NCBI GenBank assembly: GCA_905221605.1
Contig: CAJNDS010002076.1
Span: 84,501 to 148,500, forward strand
Length of the DNA stretch: 64,000 bases
DNA from: Symbiodinium natans
Lineage: Eukaryota > Sar > Dinophyceae > Suessiales > Symbiodiniaceae
Direction of reading: 5' to 3'
The notes beneath the pieces were generated by a model. That model saw only the letters and a list, made by a program, of their open reading frames with translations. It searched no databases and was not told the origin of the DNA. Position numbers and translations under genes: made by a program. Below are positions 37,146 through 44,677 of this stretch, in pieces (position 1 is the stretch's first letter; each line of letters starts with the position of its first letter).

Positions 37146-37808
37146 ATGGTAATAATGGACGAAAATAGGTATGGAAATGGAGCAGTTTATAAAGTTGTTG
37201 ATGTTGGCTATAATAAATGCTACATTGGTTCAACTTGTGAAAGCCTATGTAAAAGAATGACAAGACACCGTGATTTTTATAAAAGTTATAACAGAAGTCC
37301 AGAAACTAGAGCAAGAAATTCATTGTATAATATGTTTGACGAATATGGTGTTGATAATTGTAAAATAGAACTTATTGAATATTACCCCTGTAATACAAGA
37401 GAAGAGTTAAGAAGAAGAGAAGGCGAAATAATAAAGGCTACTGAATGTGTTAATAAACGAATTGAAGGTAGAACGAGGACAGAATATTTACAAGATAACG
37501 CAGAATATAGGCGTGAGTATTGCAAGAATTACAACAGAACTCATAAAGAGAGTATATCAGAAAACAAAAAGAAATATTACATTGAAAATAAAGACAAATT
37601 TTCAGAAGTTGTTGAGTGTGAGTGTGGCGCTTTCATTTCTCGTCATTGGATGAATGACCATAAAAAATCAAACCTTCATCAAAGATATTTAATGTTCAAA
37701 AACGGTGCGTTAAATAATCATATTGAATGTTCCTGTGGTTCTATAGTTCCTAAACATAAGATGAATAGACATATACAATCACAAAAGCATATCAAATACA
37801 AGAATTAA
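37146..37808 (+). CDS. GIY-YIG endonuclease 1 with zinc-finger tail (220 aa)
   Basis: Start at ATG 37146; another ATG is three codons on. The GIY-YIG core is YKVVDVGYNKCYIGST with RMTRHR and a downstream Glu-rich LIEYYPCNTREELRRREGE. A central Tyr/Asn/Lys-rich segment precedes two C-terminal zinc-finger-like units (CECG...H...H and CSCG...H...H). GIY-YIG nucleases make site-specific DNA cuts and are common as selfish or repair genes in large DNA viruses. Three relatives sit in this element; they share the core but differ in their tails. Confidence 0.9.
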   Translation: MVIMDENRYGNGAVYKVVDVGYNKCYIGSTCESLCKRMTRHRDFYKSYNRSPETRARNSLYNMFDEYGVDNCKIELIEYYPCNTREELRRREGEIIKATECVNKRIEGRTRTEYLQDNAEYRREYCKNYNRTHKESISENKKKYYIENKDKFSEVVECECGAFISRHWMNDHKKSNLHQRYLMFKNGALNNHIECSCGSIVPKHKMNRHIQSQKHIKYKN

Positions 37809-37821
37809 TATTATTATATTT

Positions 37822-38184
37822 TAGATAATAATATCAATTCCATAACAATATTTTTCTTCCTATCTTATCCATCATTTCCTTTTCCAACCTTTCCTGATAT
37901 ATTTCTTTACATCTCTTCGTGTTCATATGTCTAGATTTAATGGTATTACTACTTATCTTTCTTCCACACCTCTCACATACAAAACACTGACTATTATTTT
38001 TAAAATATTCTTTATAGTATCCATTCTGTTAATTTTTTTCATTGTTCTTGTCATTGAGTGATTTCTTCTTTGCTTTTGCTATTTCTTCGCTATTATCTTC
38101 ATCTAGCGAGTTCCATAACGCGTCAAAAAGGTCATCATCAATGTTTAATTTTTCGCCTTTTTCCGTCACAAAGCAGGAGTTCAT
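37822..38184 (-). pseudogene. Zinc-finger protein gene with an in-frame TAA
   Basis: From ATG 38184 the frame codes 51 residues (MNSCFVTEKGEKLNIDDDLF..., then a Lys-rich tail) to TAA at 38029. The same frame then stays open for 68 codons to a stop at 37822 and codes a zinc-finger-like CFVCERCGRKISSNTIKSRH much like the fingers at the end of GIY-YIG 1. Probably one 119-residue gene broken by a nonsense change, or two products with the second lacking an early ATG. An ACTTAAAGA motif and a CGCCCC(C)TACTTAAAGA block shared with the polymerase gene lie upstream. Confidence 0.55.
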
Positions 38185-38206
38185 CTTATTGTTTAATGTT
38201 AATTAT

Positions 38207-38215
38207 TCTTTAAGT
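38207..38215 (-). promoter_or_regulatory. ACTTAAAGA motif upstream of the 38184 gene
   Basis: Minus strand reads CGCCCCCTACTTAAAGA, 22 bases before the ATG. The same extended block, with one C fewer, stands upstream of the DNA polymerase. Confidence 0.55.
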
Positions 38216-38249
38216 AGGGGGCGTTTTAGCACCCTCCATAAAGTAATAA

Positions 38250-39032
38250 TTAACTGCTTATTGTTCTTCTACTGCTTCTACTCCTGATGTATTCTATGGT
38301 TTCTTGACTTCTACGAGAACTAATAATACTTTGTGGTGGGCTTGCATCATCAACATATTCAATTGTTCTATTACTTGTAACTGAACTTTGAACTGTTTCA
38401 GGTGGAGAGGAATTAACATATTCACTTAATGCTTCTTCTTCAACTGGCATTAATACACTTCTGTTTGAACTTCTTCTAGAACTTGATGAAGAGGGCTCAT
38501 AGCTTTTCTTAACATTCATAGGTAGACTATTATCACTCTGTTCACTCTGTTGTTTCTCTAGAGATGGTTCTCGTTGTAAATCATCATCATTATCCATTTG
38601 TTGCCTTCTATTTCTTAATTCGTCGTGTTCTTCCTTAAACTCATCGTCTCCAAACATAGCATCATAAACTCTTCTCATTACTGATTTATTTTGTGTTCTT
38701 TCTCTTTCCCTTTCTTGTTGTTTTTCAACGTTCTTCATACTTTCTTCGCTTTCATTTGTTTGTATCTGTTTAACCTCTTCTGCTGTTCTTATACTTTCAC
38801 TTTCTGTTATACTCGGTGTTTCATTAAATACATCTGTTTGAGTTCCTTTATTTGGGTTATCATTTATTAGTAATGTTTTTCTATTATACTTATCTAAATC
38901 AAAATCATCAAAATTAACATCATCTAATAATAGACCTTGTTGTGTTCGTTTTTGTCTTTCTGGTAATATTTTTAATCTGTGTGTTCTTGCTTCCCTTTCA
39001 ATTTGTTCAAATGTTGGTCTTAATCGTAGCAT
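38250..39032 (-). CDS. Low-complexity, probably disordered protein (260 aa)
   Basis: ATG at 39032. It begins LRLRPTFEQIEREAR, a motif echoed in the next gene upstream (KLRPTYDELVGMI). The rest is Glu/Gln/Arg/Ser rich (EKQQERERERTQ; SSSSSRRSSNRS) with no fold apparent. The C-terminus repeats TIEYVDDASPP and ETIEYIRSRSS. Lies in a minus-strand cluster of four such genes next to the capsid module, so a minor virion or scaffold role is plausible but unproven. Confidence 0.7.
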   Translation of the reverse strand: MLRLRPTFEQIEREARTHRLKILPERQKRTQQGLLLDDVNFDDFDLDKYNRKTLLINDNPNKGTQTDVFNETPSITESESIRTAEEVKQIQTNESEESMKNVEKQQERERERTQNKSVMRRVYDAMFGDDEFKEEHDELRNRRQQMDNDDDLQREPSLEKQQSEQSDNSLPMNVKKSYEPSSSSSRRSSNRSVLMPVEEEALSEYVNSSPPETVQSSVTSNRTIEYVDDASPPQSIISSRRSQETIEYIRSRSSRRTISS

Positions 39033-39106
39033 ATATTAAATACATGATAATCTATTACATAAATTATCAGCTAATAATATTAGTCCTTAATATTATTACC
39101 TGTATT

Positions 39107-40522
39107 TTATGCTGGTAAAAATGATTTTGCTAGTGCTGTTGCTCCTGCTTTTGCTAGTGTTTCTACTCCTGCTTTTGCACCCGCTACTGCTATGTCTCTT
39201 AAAGGTGTTGATGATGATGATGGTTGTGAAGGGACTACTGCATCTCCTCCACTTGATGATGCTGAAGGTTCAACAACTTTTGATTTTACTCGTCTTCTTA
39301 TTTTCTTGAATTCCTTAATTTTACGACTTAATTTTTCACTATTAAAATCTGCATACCATTCATCATTTTCTTTTAAGGCCTCTATAAGAGTAACTAAAAC
39401 CTTTTTCTTTTTCTGGTCTGTTGGTGTTTTGTTTAACATTTCTATTATTCCTGGATTTAACAAATCTCTAACATGTAACTGAAACATTAAACCTTTATAA
39501 TTAATACTATCATCTTCCATAACTTTGTCGGAGTCAAAACCACTTGTAAATACTACTTTTTGTTCTAATGCTGTTAATTCTTCATCGCTTTCATCATTTT
39601 CATTATGAAAAGCGTTTCTAAATAGTTCTTTTGCCTCTTCCATTGCTTGTTTATATTCTGGTGTATCTGAACTTGTTGATTTTATCTTTTCTTCTACTAT
39701 ATTAAACTGTTCTTTTTGTTTGTCACTTAATTTACCCATTTTATCAGCTATTTTAATAATAGTCATTAAAGTATCTCTTTTCATAATACTTGGGTCAATT
39801 GTTGACCAATCATTTAAATTCATTTTGTTTAAGTCATATTTAATACCTGCCTTTACAGATTGTTGTATCTTCATATCATCAAAGATTTTCATTATTTGTT
39901 CTGTATCATCAGCTTCTTCTGTTATAGGTTGTTGAGGCGGTGGCGGTAATGACGGTGGATAACCTTGATTACTTTGAGTTGTAATAGGTTCTAATGGTGG
40001 TAAATCATCTTCTTCATCTGTTGCTATTGAATGAACTGGAACTCCTGCTGGTAAAGATTGACTATGAACATCGCTTAAATCACTTTGTGTTCTTGTTCTT
40101 ACCTGTTCCATTGCCATTCTCATTAAATCATCATATGCCATTAATTGACCTCTTATTTGTTCTAATTCTTGTGGCGTTGGTTCTGGTCTTAGCATTGCAT
40201 CTTCATAAACTTCTACCGGTGTAACATAACCACTTGTATCAATTCCCATTAATCCCGTTGATGTTCCTTGTTGTATTCCTGCATTTTTTAACTGTGCTTG
40301 TCTTAAATTTTCTTTTGCTCTGTCTTCTTCTTGTTTCTTCAATCCTAAAAAATCAATGTTATCAAATTGACTACCAAACTGGTTATTCCTAAAGATTGTT
40401 GCTTTCCTGTCTATTACTTGTTCTATTGATGGTCTGTTCGGGTCACCTTGACTTTCAATCATACCCACCAATTCATCATAAGTAGGTCTTAATTTTAACT
40501 CAGATTTTAATGTTTGTATCAT
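39107..40522 (-). CDS. Putative minor virion protein (471 aa)
   Basis: ATG at 40522. The N-terminus (KLRPTYDELVGMIESQ...NRPSIEQVIDRK) shares an RPT/S-(Y/F/I)-(D/E)-x-(L/V/I) motif with the neighbouring 260-residue protein. The middle is rich in Asp/Glu, Gln and Pro (LPPPPQQPITEE), with a helical region near 230-320. The C-terminus turns into an Ala/Gly/Lys amphipathic helix (AGAKAGVETLAKAGATALAK), reminiscent of membrane-active or DNA-contacting tails of capsid-associated proteins. Family not recognised; the role is inferred only from neighbours. Confidence 0.7.
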   Translation of the reverse strand: MIQTLKSELKLRPTYDELVGMIESQGDPNRPSIEQVIDRKATIFRNNQFGSQFDNIDFLGLKKQEEDRAKENLRQAQLKNAGIQQGTSTGLMGIDTSGYVTPVEVYEDAMLRPEPTPQELEQIRGQLMAYDDLMRMAMEQVRTRTQSDLSDVHSQSLPAGVPVHSIATDEEDDLPPLEPITTQSNQGYPPSLPPPPQQPITEEADDTEQIMKIFDDMKIQQSVKAGIKYDLNKMNLNDWSTIDPSIMKRDTLMTIIKIADKMGKLSDKQKEQFNIVEEKIKSTSSDTPEYKQAMEEAKELFRNAFHNENDESDEELTALEQKVVFTSGFDSDKVMEDDSINYKGLMFQLHVRDLLNPGIIEMLNKTPTDQKKKKVLVTLIEALKENDEWYADFNSEKLSRKIKEFKKIRRRVKSKVVEPSASSSGGDAVVPSQPSSSSTPLRDIAVAGAKAGVETLAKAGATALAKSFLPA

Positions 40523-40569
40523 TATTATATTTGAAGTTAGATTTTAATTTAATTATATTAAAATGTAAC

Positions 40570-40890
40570 TTATACTAAATTTGCCATAATATCCTTTAAC
40601 TCTTTTTGTTTCTTCTCTAATTCTTCTTTTGTTCTTACTGGCATCATCGGTCGCTCTAGCTGTCTGTTAATGTCATCTAACTGACCCTGATATAATGATT
40701 TCTTTTGATGTTGAACCCAATCATTCCTCATTGCAATATTTTTACCTCTGTTTTCCGCTTCTTCTATTCTTAATTTCATATCTTCAATAGCTTTTTTCCT
40801 ACTTGCTACTCCTACACTATCCTCTAAATCATAGTATTGTTGCACCTGTGGCATTCTTTTAAACTCTGGTTTACTTTTCCAAATACTCAT
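40570..40890 (-). CDS. Small coiled-coil protein, unknown function (106 aa)
   Basis: ATG at 40890 directly preceded by AAATATAAT. It begins MSIWKSKPEFKRMPQVQQYY. The middle and end form likely helices with heptad-like spacing (RKKAIEDMKLRIEEAENRG; KEELEKKQKELKDIM). No enzyme motif. Lies in the minus-strand cluster near the penton gene; possible structural partner. Confidence 0.65.
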   Translation of the reverse strand: MSIWKSKPEFKRMPQVQQYYDLEDSVGVASRKKAIEDMKLRIEEAENRGKNIAMRNDWVQHQKKSLYQGQLDDINRQLERPMMPVRTKEELEKKQKELKDIMANLV

Positions 40891-40927
40891 ATTATATTTA
40901 ATAATAGATATTTATTATTAAATATAA

Positions 40928-41602
40928 TTAATTTTCCTTCAATTGTTTTAATTCTTGTCTTCGTTCTCTTCGTCGTCTATTAATTTCGTCCTTGTTATTG
41001 TTTCTATATTCCCTTTTCCTTTGTAAAATAGCTTCTTTATTTTGTTCATAGTGTTCTTTCTGCTTTTGCTTAACGTCTTCTTTGTTATTTTCATAATATG
41101 CTTTCAGTATTCCTGTTATTTTGTCTTTGTTATTTTCTCTATATCTTTTTTGTCTTTCTAATATTTGTTCTACATTTTTACAATAGTGCTTTTGGTCATA
41201 TTCTTTAATTTTATCTTTATTTTCTTTCCTATATTCTTTTTTACACTCCTTAATATGTTCTTTATTGTCGTGATAATATTCTAAACTTTTTCTCCCAGCA
41301 ACTAATTTATTTAATCCTGCTTTATATTCTCTAATAAACTCTCCTTCGCGCTTTCTTAATTGGTCTTTGTTTTCACATTGGTATTCTTCAATCAGTTCAA
41401 TATAAAAATTCTCTTCCCCTAAATCTATCATTAAATTATAAAGTTTCATACCACCTAAATTTCCACATTTTAGATTTCGTCTATGTTGTGCCATTCTTTG
41501 ACTTAAACTTTGACAGGTGCTTCCTATATAAATATCGTCATTTAAAATATTTCTTATACAGTAAATTTTACCTTGAGAGTAGTCTTTTGGTTGTCTAGAC
41601 AT
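40928..41602 (-). CDS. GIY-YIG endonuclease 2 (224 aa)
   Basis: ATG at 41602. Core GKIYCIRNILNDDIYIGST, SQRMAQHRR and the Glu-containing LIEEYQCENKDQLRKREGE. The C-terminal half is a run of Lys/Glu/Asn/Tyr-rich repeats (YRENNKDKI, YYENNKEDV, YRNNNKDEI), seen in many GIY-YIG proteins of large DNA viruses (recalled). No zinc fingers, unlike copy 1. It sits between the disordered-protein cluster and the penton gene. Confidence 0.9.
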   Translation of the reverse strand: MSRQPKDYSQGKIYCIRNILNDDIYIGSTCQSLSQRMAQHRRNLKCGNLGGMKLYNLMIDLGEENFYIELIEEYQCENKDQLRKREGEFIREYKAGLNKLVAGRKSLEYYHDNKEHIKECKKEYRKENKDKIKEYDQKHYCKNVEQILERQKRYRENNKDKITGILKAYYENNKEDVKQKQKEHYEQNKEAILQRKREYRNNNKDEINRRRRERRQELKQLKEN

Positions 41603-41649
41603 CTTGTAAGATATTGCTTATTATTGTTTTATCTTTATAACATTTTGCT

Positions 41650-42288
41650 TTAAAACATACTCGTTTTAAACCTTGCTATCTTTTCCATCTTCTCCTGTTG
41701 TTTTGCTCTTCTTATTTCAGCATAAGATGAAGCTAATAGTTCTCTAGCTGTTGGTACGGTCTGCGACCCTAACGCTCTACCGAGCGGTACATGCTGTGGT
41801 GGCGCTTCTTCCATTCTAACATACTTTACTGCTTCTTGTTTTATTTCTTCTTGTTTTGGTTGTCCTTGTTTTGAATATTTTGTTTTCATTTCCTCTTCAA
41901 TTTCTTTTCTCATTTGTTCTTTTATTTTACTCCCATATGAATTTTGTTGTTTATTTATTGGTCTTGTTTCTGTTGGTTGACCTTTACAATTTCTCGGGTG
42001 CGAGTGTCTTAATGATTTTGGTAACATCTTTTTATCACAATCAGGACAGGATACTAGTTCAACAACTTTAACACTTCTCGCTTGTTTCTTTGGTTTAGCT
42101 TTTGCTTTAGGTTGTTCTTCTACTTCTTCAGTTTTAACTTCCTCTTCTTGCTTTTGTTCCTCTTTAGGTGCTTCACCTTTCAGGTCAAGCAGGCCAGTTT
42201 GGCGTGCTTCTTCATTAGTTTCAGTATTAACTACTTCATTAACTTCTTCATTTTTAACCTCCTCAACCTCCTCATTAACTGTTTCCAT
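41650..42288 (-). CDS. Zinc-finger protein with acidic N-terminus (212 aa)
   Basis: ATG at 42288. Residues 1-70 are extremely Glu/Val/Asn/Lys rich, followed by a basic KAKAKPKKQARSVK patch that also resembles the C-terminus of the fibre protein (KAKAKPKAK). A zinc site follows (CPDCDKKMLPKSLRHSHPRNC: C-C-H-C), then a Lys/Glu helix and an Arg-rich tail ending KIARFKTSMF. Adjacent to the penton gene with only a 30-base gap. Possibly DNA- or nucleoprotein-binding; family unknown. Confidence 0.7.
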   Translation of the reverse strand: METVNEEVEEVKNEEVNEVVNTETNEEARQTGLLDLKGEAPKEEQKQEEEVKTEEVEEQPKAKAKPKKQARSVKVVELVSCPDCDKKMLPKSLRHSHPRNCKGQPTETRPINKQQNSYGSKIKEQMRKEIEEEMKTKYSKQGQPKQEEIKQEAVKYVRMEEAPPQHVPLGRALGSQTVPTARELLASSYAEIRRAKQQEKMEKIARFKTSMF

Positions 42289-42318
42289 ATTTTCTATATA
42301 GAAAATTATTTATACATT

Positions 42319-43155
42319 TTAACCTCTAAAAAAGGTTAAAGTGAATGAGATGTCAACATTATTCAAATTTACTACCTGATTTAAATTATTTGTAAGACGA
42401 AAGTTAAGTCTTCTTAAAATTTTATTACTCACATCAATATAATCAACACTACTTAACTCATTATCATTAATAACCCCAAGATAGGGAACTGTTACATTTA
42501 TCTTCTTTATTATTGATGAGTTACCTGCCACTGTTAATTGGTTGTAGTTGCTAATTTCATTACATTGTAAATATAAATTCTTAAATGGGACTAAATCAAT
42601 AAAATTAGTAATGTAAGGAACAAGATTTGTATAAGCATCAGGGGCAGGTGTTAAATTACCCATTACACGATTAATTGAACTTAAATTACTAACATCAACA
42701 TCATCTAAAAATGAACCAGCAAAAGGTTCTACTTCTCCATCAGTTAAAACAACAAAAATAACAGTAGCATAATTAACAGCAATTCTAATTTTGTTAGTTG
42801 TTGCATTATATCTAACTGTATATGTATTAGGCCTATCAACTGTATCAAAGAAATTATTTAATTGTATTTCTAATTGAGTTGTTAATTCAGATGCTGTATA
42901 ATTACCTTCAGGAATTGGTATTTTACGATAAACTGCACCAGATGGAATATCAGGTGGTAATACTTGATGTCTAAAATACAAATTGTTATTTGTGTTGTTT
43001 ATTGAATACCAAGAATGAGGAATGCTTACCTCGTGTATTTGACATAGCATATTATCTTCTAATTGAACCGTTTCAGGTAAGTCTATTACAAAATCGGATG
43101 AAGTGCCACTGACTTTATAACTACTATCAATATATACCTTTTTAAACTTGAGCAT
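42319..43155 (-). CDS. mCP: Penton-type minor capsid protein (single jelly roll)
   Basis: 278 residues, ATG at 43155. It opens with KVYIDSSYKVSGTSSDFVIDLPETVQL and IHEVSIPHSWYSI, the N-terminal signature I know from Polinton and polinton-like virus pentons. The remainder is beta-rich with no long helix, ending NVDISFTLTFFRG. It would form pentamers at the icosahedral vertices, below the fibre. Divergent from the lipase-like gene across a 44-base AT-rich gap. Confidence 0.88.
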   Translation of the reverse strand: MLKFKKVYIDSSYKVSGTSSDFVIDLPETVQLEDNMLCQIHEVSIPHSWYSINNTNNNLYFRHQVLPPDIPSGAVYRKIPIPEGNYTASELTTQLEIQLNNFFDTVDRPNTYTVRYNATTNKIRIAVNYATVIFVVLTDGEVEPFAGSFLDDVDVSNLSSINRVMGNLTPAPDAYTNLVPYITNFIDLVPFKNLYLQCNEISNYNQLTVAGNSSIIKKINVTVPYLGVINDNELSSVDYIDVSNKILRRLNFRLTNNLNQVVNLNNVDISFTLTFFRG

Positions 43156-43199
43156 TATATTATTAATAAGATAAAAATAAATTTATAAACCTTTTTATA
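43156..43199. promoter_or_regulatory. Bidirectional promoter region, penton / lipase-like gene
   Basis: 44 bases, almost pure A/T, between two divergent ATGs. TTATTAATAATATA touches the penton ATG and CCTTTTTATA touches the lipase-like ATG. Confidence 0.45.
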
Positions 43200-43844
43200 A
43201 TGCACAGGAACAAAAGAAGAAATGAAGATATACCATATGAAGCGCCTAATACAAAAAATAAAATAAATGATGAGGTTAGAGAAGAGTTAGCAGGAACTGA
43301 AACATTTTTAACTGATACTCAAGGTTTAAGACTAGCATATGAAAGCCCAGACAGGATTTATCAAAATGGTTCTATTTTATACATTGCAGGAACAAAAGAC
43401 CCTATTGATTTTTATGATGATTTAAAGCTACCTTTTTATCAAACAAGAAACACGAAAAGATACAAAGATGTTGATAAATTTATTAAAGATGGAACTATAG
43501 AAGTTGACGGTAAAAAACTTACAGGAATTACTGATATTATTAGTCATAGTTTAGGTTCAGCGGTAGGACAACAAATAAATAACGATTATGGTAACATTTT
43601 TAGAAGTAGGAGTTATGGTTCTCCTTTTGTTTCAGGACAAAGTCCAGAAGATACAGGAACTAATTTAAGAATACGAGGCTCTAAAGATGTAGTAAGTATG
43701 TTTGACCAAGGAGCTATAACTATTCCTAAAGGTTCTATAAATCCACTTTATAACCACGAATACGCCGATATAGCAAATGTTAAAAACAAAGCCGGAAATG
43801 AACCTATAACACGAGAAGAGTTTATGGAACAATTTGAAACCTAG
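43200..43844 (+). CDS. Class 3 lipase-like (alpha/beta hydrolase) protein
   Basis: 214 residues, ATG at 43200. Two class-3-lipase landmarks are present: ILYIAGTKDPIDFYDDLKLP (compare the oxyanion strand FRGT..D...D) and DIISHSLGSAVGQQI, with Ser at the GHSLGG-like nucleophile elbow (S-H-S-L-G-S). Candidate Asp and His for the triad follow (SPEDTG; YNHEYAD). The total is short for a full lipase. Placed between penton and major capsid genes, it may act on membranes during entry or exit; lipase genes occur in some virophages and related viruses as far as I recall. Substrate unknown. Confidence 0.65.
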   Translation: MHRNKRRNEDIPYEAPNTKNKINDEVREELAGTETFLTDTQGLRLAYESPDRIYQNGSILYIAGTKDPIDFYDDLKLPFYQTRNTKRYKDVDKFIKDGTIEVDGKKLTGITDIISHSLGSAVGQQINNDYGNIFRSRSYGSPFVSGQSPEDTGTNLRIRGSKDVVSMFDQGAITIPKGSINPLYNHEYADIANVKNKAGNEPITREEFMEQFET

Positions 43845-43877
43845 TTAAAGGAAAGACAATTAAAGATATATAGGGAT

Positions 43878-44480
43878 ATGAGTAAATATAATAACGGGAA
43901 AATTTATAAAATCGTTGATAATGGTTATAACAAACAATATTTTGGAAGCACCATTGAAAGCTTGAGCAAAAGAATGGCAAAACATAGATACAAGTATAAG
44001 TTATATTTAAATAATGAAGGACAACCGAGAGTTAGTTGTTATGGTATATTTGAAGATTTTGGAATAGAAAACTGTAAAATAGAATTAGTTGAATATTTTA
44101 GTTGTGAAACAAAAGATGAACTATTTAAAAGAGAAGGTGAATATATTAAAAATAATGACTGTGTCAATAAAGTGGTTTCTGGAAGGACATTACAAGAATA
44201 TAAAGCCGAGACCAAAGAGCAAAGGCGTGAAGGTAACAAGTTGTATTATGAAAGAAATAAACCTACAATAAATATGAAAGCAAAGAAATACCGAGCCAAT
44301 AATAAAGAGAAGATAAAACAAATAAATAAAGAATATTATGAGAGAAACAAAGAGAAATGGAGTAATTATTATACACAACATCAAGAAGCAATAAATAATC
44401 TAAATCATAGTAATAATGTTCAGTTACAAAGCGACAACTTACGAGAAGCTGGAGAAACAACCGAAGGAGAAAAAGTTTAG
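43878..44480 (+). CDS. GIY-YIG endonuclease 3 (200 aa)
   Basis: ATG at 43878, 33 bases after the lipase-like gene. Core GKIYKIVDNGYNKQYFGST, RMAKHRYKYK and LVEYFSCETKDELFKREGE. The C-terminal Lys/Asn/Tyr-rich repeats match those of copy 2. The position directly before the major capsid gene, a conserved viral gene, would suit a homing-type selfish nuclease. The end overlaps the next small ORF by 65 bases. Confidence 0.9.
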   Translation: MSKYNNGKIYKIVDNGYNKQYFGSTIESLSKRMAKHRYKYKLYLNNEGQPRVSCYGIFEDFGIENCKIELVEYFSCETKDELFKREGEYIKNNDCVNKVVSGRTLQEYKAETKEQRREGNKLYYERNKPTINMKAKKYRANNKEKIKQINKEYYERNKEKWSNYYTQHQEAINNLNHSNNVQLQSDNLREAGETTEGEKV

Positions 44481-44616
44481 ACATAATAGTTATGAAGAAA
44501 TAAGAAAATTAGTTGATGAGGGTGGGGAGATGCAATTGAAGGAGACTATAAACACAAAGAAAGGAAAGAAAAATAATGAAAATAATATTAAATTTAAGTT
44601 TAATATATTTGATTAA
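44416..44616 (+). CDS. Small basic ORF, unknown (66 aa)
   Basis: ATG at 44416, in another frame within the 3' end of GIY-YIG 3. Residues such as NSYEEIRKLVDEGGEMQLKE look protein-like, then a Lys/Asn tail. May be a real small gene or the original C-terminus of the nuclease after a frameshift. Its stop lies at the left arm of a hairpin. Confidence 0.4.
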   Translation: MFSYKATTYEKLEKQPKEKKFRHNSYEEIRKLVDEGGEMQLKETINTKKGKKNNENNIKFKFNIFD

Positions 44617-44642
44617 GTATATAAAAATATTTAATCAAATAT
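44605..44642. terminator. Hairpin between the small ORF and the major capsid gene
   Basis: Perfect 12 bp arms (44605-44616 and 44631-44642; ATATTTGATTAA), 14-base loop. It separates two genes of the same strand; it could end or process the upstream transcript. Confidence 0.45.
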
Positions 44643-44677
44643 AATTTATTTTTTTTTCTATAAATGAATATATAATT

